From Rikenellaceae bacterium (lineage in GTDB: Bacteria; Bacteroidota; Bacteroidia; Bacteroidales; Rikenellaceae), in the NCBI GenBank assembly GCA_020860245.1, contig JAJBUQ010000019.1, forward strand, positions 89,148 to 153,147: DNA of 64,000 nucleotides, read 5' to 3'. Below the pieces are notes generated by a model. The model saw only the letters and a list, made by a program, of their open reading frames with translations. It made no database searches and had not been told where the DNA came from. The translations under genes and the position numbers were made by a program. Positions 62,593-64,000 of the stretch are shown in pieces. Positions within the stretch are counted from its first letter, which is position 1. Each line of letters starts with the position of its first letter.

Positions 62593-63192
62593 ATGGAAAA
62601 TATCCGAAAAAGCGAATGGGATAAACTCCTCGCCTGCGAACCACATAATACAACCGACTCTCAATTGGCGATGCTAAGGAGAAGATGCCGCCGCCTGCTG
62701 AATATATACAATAATATGGAGGACGATGATGTCAAAAGGAAGGAGGTCATGGAAGAGTTGCTTATGAAGCCGCTCGGATCTGATTTTTTTATCCAACCCC
62801 CGTTTTACTGCGATTACGGAATCAATATCCATGTGGGCAAAAATTTTATGGCTAACTTTGACTGCGTTATCCTCGATTGCGCTCCGGTATATATCGGTGA
62901 TAATGTCCTCCTTGCCCCTAAGGTGCAGATATATGCGGTAGGACACCCTACAGATCCCGTTACGAGAAGTCAACCGATAGATATCGGAAAAACCGTACGG
63001 ATAGGCAGCAATGTATGGATAGGCGGAGGAGCCATAATACTTCCCGGAGTTACGATAGGGGATAATACTATAATAGGGGCAGGAAGCGTCGTCACCAAAG
63101 ATGTGGAGCCTGACGTTATCGCCGCCGGTAATCCGTGCCGTGTGATAAGGAAATTGGATCCGTCGGAATATGGTAAAAGAATGATGATTTGA
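62593..63192 (+). CDS. Sugar O-acetyltransferase, maltose/NodL type
   Basis: The 199-residue protein has an N-terminal helical cap (MENIRKSEWDKLL...) and a left-handed beta-helix of hexapeptide repeats, with NFDCVILDCAPVYIGDNVLLAPKVQIY near residue 95, the catalytic-type His in AVGHPTDP near residue 117, and IGAGSVVTKDVEPDVIAAGNPC near residue 155. This is the Maa/NodL/LacA family that acetylates sugars with acetyl-CoA. The histidine-kinase start overlaps its last nucleotides (TGATGA). Confidence 0.88.
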   Translation: MENIRKSEWDKLLACEPHNTTDSQLAMLRRRCRRLLNIYNNMEDDDVKRKEVMEELLMKPLGSDFFIQPPFYCDYGINIHVGKNFMANFDCVILDCAPVYIGDNVLLAPKVQIYAVGHPTDPVTRSQPIDIGKTVRIGSNVWIGGGAIILPGVTIGDNTIIGAGSVVTKDVEPDVIAAGNPCRVIRKLDPSEYGKRMMI

Positions 63193-64000
63193 TGAAGTTT
63201 AAAATAAGAATAAAAACCATAAGCGCCGCCGCTGCCGTAATCGGTGTGGCCGCCGTCCTCATATCCTCTCTGACCGTTGCTGTCGCCGGAGGCGGTCTGT
63301 TGAGAGGGGTGATCGCATGTACAGTTACGTTTATAGGTGTATTCCTTGTGTCACGGTTCATAATAATACGATTTTTTATTTATAAAATAAAACCGTTGTA
63401 CCGTATAATTACGGCAAAAGACGTATCGACAAAAAAATTGCAGACGGATCATGCGGATAATGACCATATCGTAGAGGATGTCAAAGACGAGCTTACCGAT
63501 TGGGCCAACCGTAAATCGGAAGAGATAGCGCATCTGAAGGATAATGAACGCTACCGAAGGGAGTTCCTTGGAAACGTGTCGCACGAAATAAAGACTCCGG
63601 TATTTACAATTCAGGGTTATATTCTTACTCTACTGGACGGAGCGCTTGAGGACAAGGAGATAAACAGGTTGTACCTCGAAAGAACGGAAAAAAATATAGA
63701 CCGCCTGATTAACATAATTAACGATCTGGACGATATCAGCAAACTCGAGAGCGGCGAAATAGTTCTGAATTATTCCAAGTTTGACGTTGTCGCTCTGGCG
63801 AGAGATATTGCCGATTCTCTCGAAATAGATGCGCAGAAGAATAACATCGATATAAAAGTTAACCATTCCCACACTTCTCCGATATTGGTATATGCGGATA
63901 AATCCCATATTGAACAGGTGTTGGTGAACCTGATAACCAACTCGATAAAATACGGAATAAACGGAGGACGCACGGATATAAATTTCATAGACCTGATAGA
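63192..64000 (+). CDS. Sensor histidine kinase (partial, runs off the right edge)
   Basis: The visible ~270 residues start MKFKIRIKTISAAAAV and have two membrane helices (about 10-30 and 38-58), a short linker, and then the kinase core: the H-box GNVSHEIKTPVFTIQGY near residue 130 with the phospho-acceptor His, an NDLDDISKLESG helix near residue 177 and the N-box QVLVNLITNSIKYG near residue 243. The catalytic G-boxes are beyond the window. It probably partners the OmpR-type regulator at 60212-60889, as RprX/RprY-type pairs do, though the two genes are separated. Confidence 0.9.
   Translation, partial: MKFKIRIKTISAAAAVIGVAAVLISSLTVAVAGGGLLRGVIACTVTFIGVFLVSRFIIIRFFIYKIKPLYRIITAKDVSTKKLQTDHADNDHIVEDVKDELTDWANRKSEEIAHLKDNERYRREFLGNVSHEIKTPVFTIQGYILTLLDGALEDKEINRLYLERTEKNIDRLINIINDLDDISKLESGEIVLNYSKFDVVALARDIADSLEIDAQKNNIDIKVNHSHTSPILVYADKSHIEQVLVNLITNSIKYGINGGRTDINFIDLI

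Overview
The window looks like a chromosomal segment of a Bacteroidota bacterium, most probably order Bacteroidales. The signs are several Mfa/FimA-type fimbrial lipoproteins, DUF4906 and DUF5689 proteins, a receptor-like outer-membrane barrel, MORN-variant secreted proteins, few Shine-Dalgarno sequences, and repeated TAnnTTTG boxes (the Bacteroides-type -7 promoter element) ahead of genes. A Rikenellaceae-like host is possible but is only a guess. TGA is used as an ordinary stop in many tightly packed genes, so the standard bacterial code applies. There is one tRNA (Cys). I see no rRNA, CRISPR array or insertion sequence.

Layout. 1-3.4 kb: fimbrillin-like surface protein with tandem modules of about 230 residues (broken by an in-frame TGA) and an accessory lipoprotein. 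3.9-5.0 kb: family 2 glycosyltransferase. 5.0-6.6 kb: ABC-F protein broken by TGA. 6.8-9.0 kb: overlapping KdsB-like / P-loop kinase / histidine phosphatase operon. 9.1-13.3 kb: three-gene fimbrial cassette on the minus strand, its DUF4906 tip gene broken by TAG. 13.6-19.9 kb: HxlR regulator and a redox/aromatic-acid cluster (Yellow-like protein, predicted flavinylated FeS membrane protein, anchored nitroreductase, exported flavodoxin-like reductase, UbiD and UbiX). 20-25.5 kb: MscS channel, MORN protein, phytoene-synthase-like and Idi enzymes, membrane-anchored metallo-beta-lactamase-fold hydrolase. 26-30.5 kb: intact fimbrial cassette on the plus strand. 30.7-32.4 kb: tRNA-Cys, ferredoxin / His-rich membrane protein / ECF sigma operon, rpmH. 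32.5-48 kb: mostly metabolic and RNA-modification housekeeping genes. 48-52.6 kb: lipoprotein, outer-membrane barrel, argS. 52.6-60.1 kb: pseudaminic-acid genes (pseF, pseG-acetyltransferase fusion) converging on an operon of flippase, receptor-like barrel and two DUF5689 proteins. 60.2-64 kb: response regulator, OmpA, sugar acetyltransferase and the start of a histidine kinase.

Two things stand out. First, three genes in the first 11 kb are each interrupted by one in-frame stop while the downstream frame stays intact. For two of them, sequence in this same window (internal repeats, or the intact paralogue) shows that the stop replaces a conserved Trp codon, so each fits a single G-to-A change. 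Second, the 13.6-19.9 kb cluster joins a Cys-containing HxlR regulator to four predicted extracytoplasmic proteins, three of them flavin/FeS redox proteins, and to a UbiD/UbiX pair resembling gallate-type decarboxylases. The motif TAAACTAT occurs twice before the first structural gene and as both halves of a perfect 44-bp palindrome before ubiD, which suggests shared control. I infer a system for reducing or detoxifying aromatic or quinone-like compounds at the cell envelope. Each protein family is known; the combination is what deserves testing.
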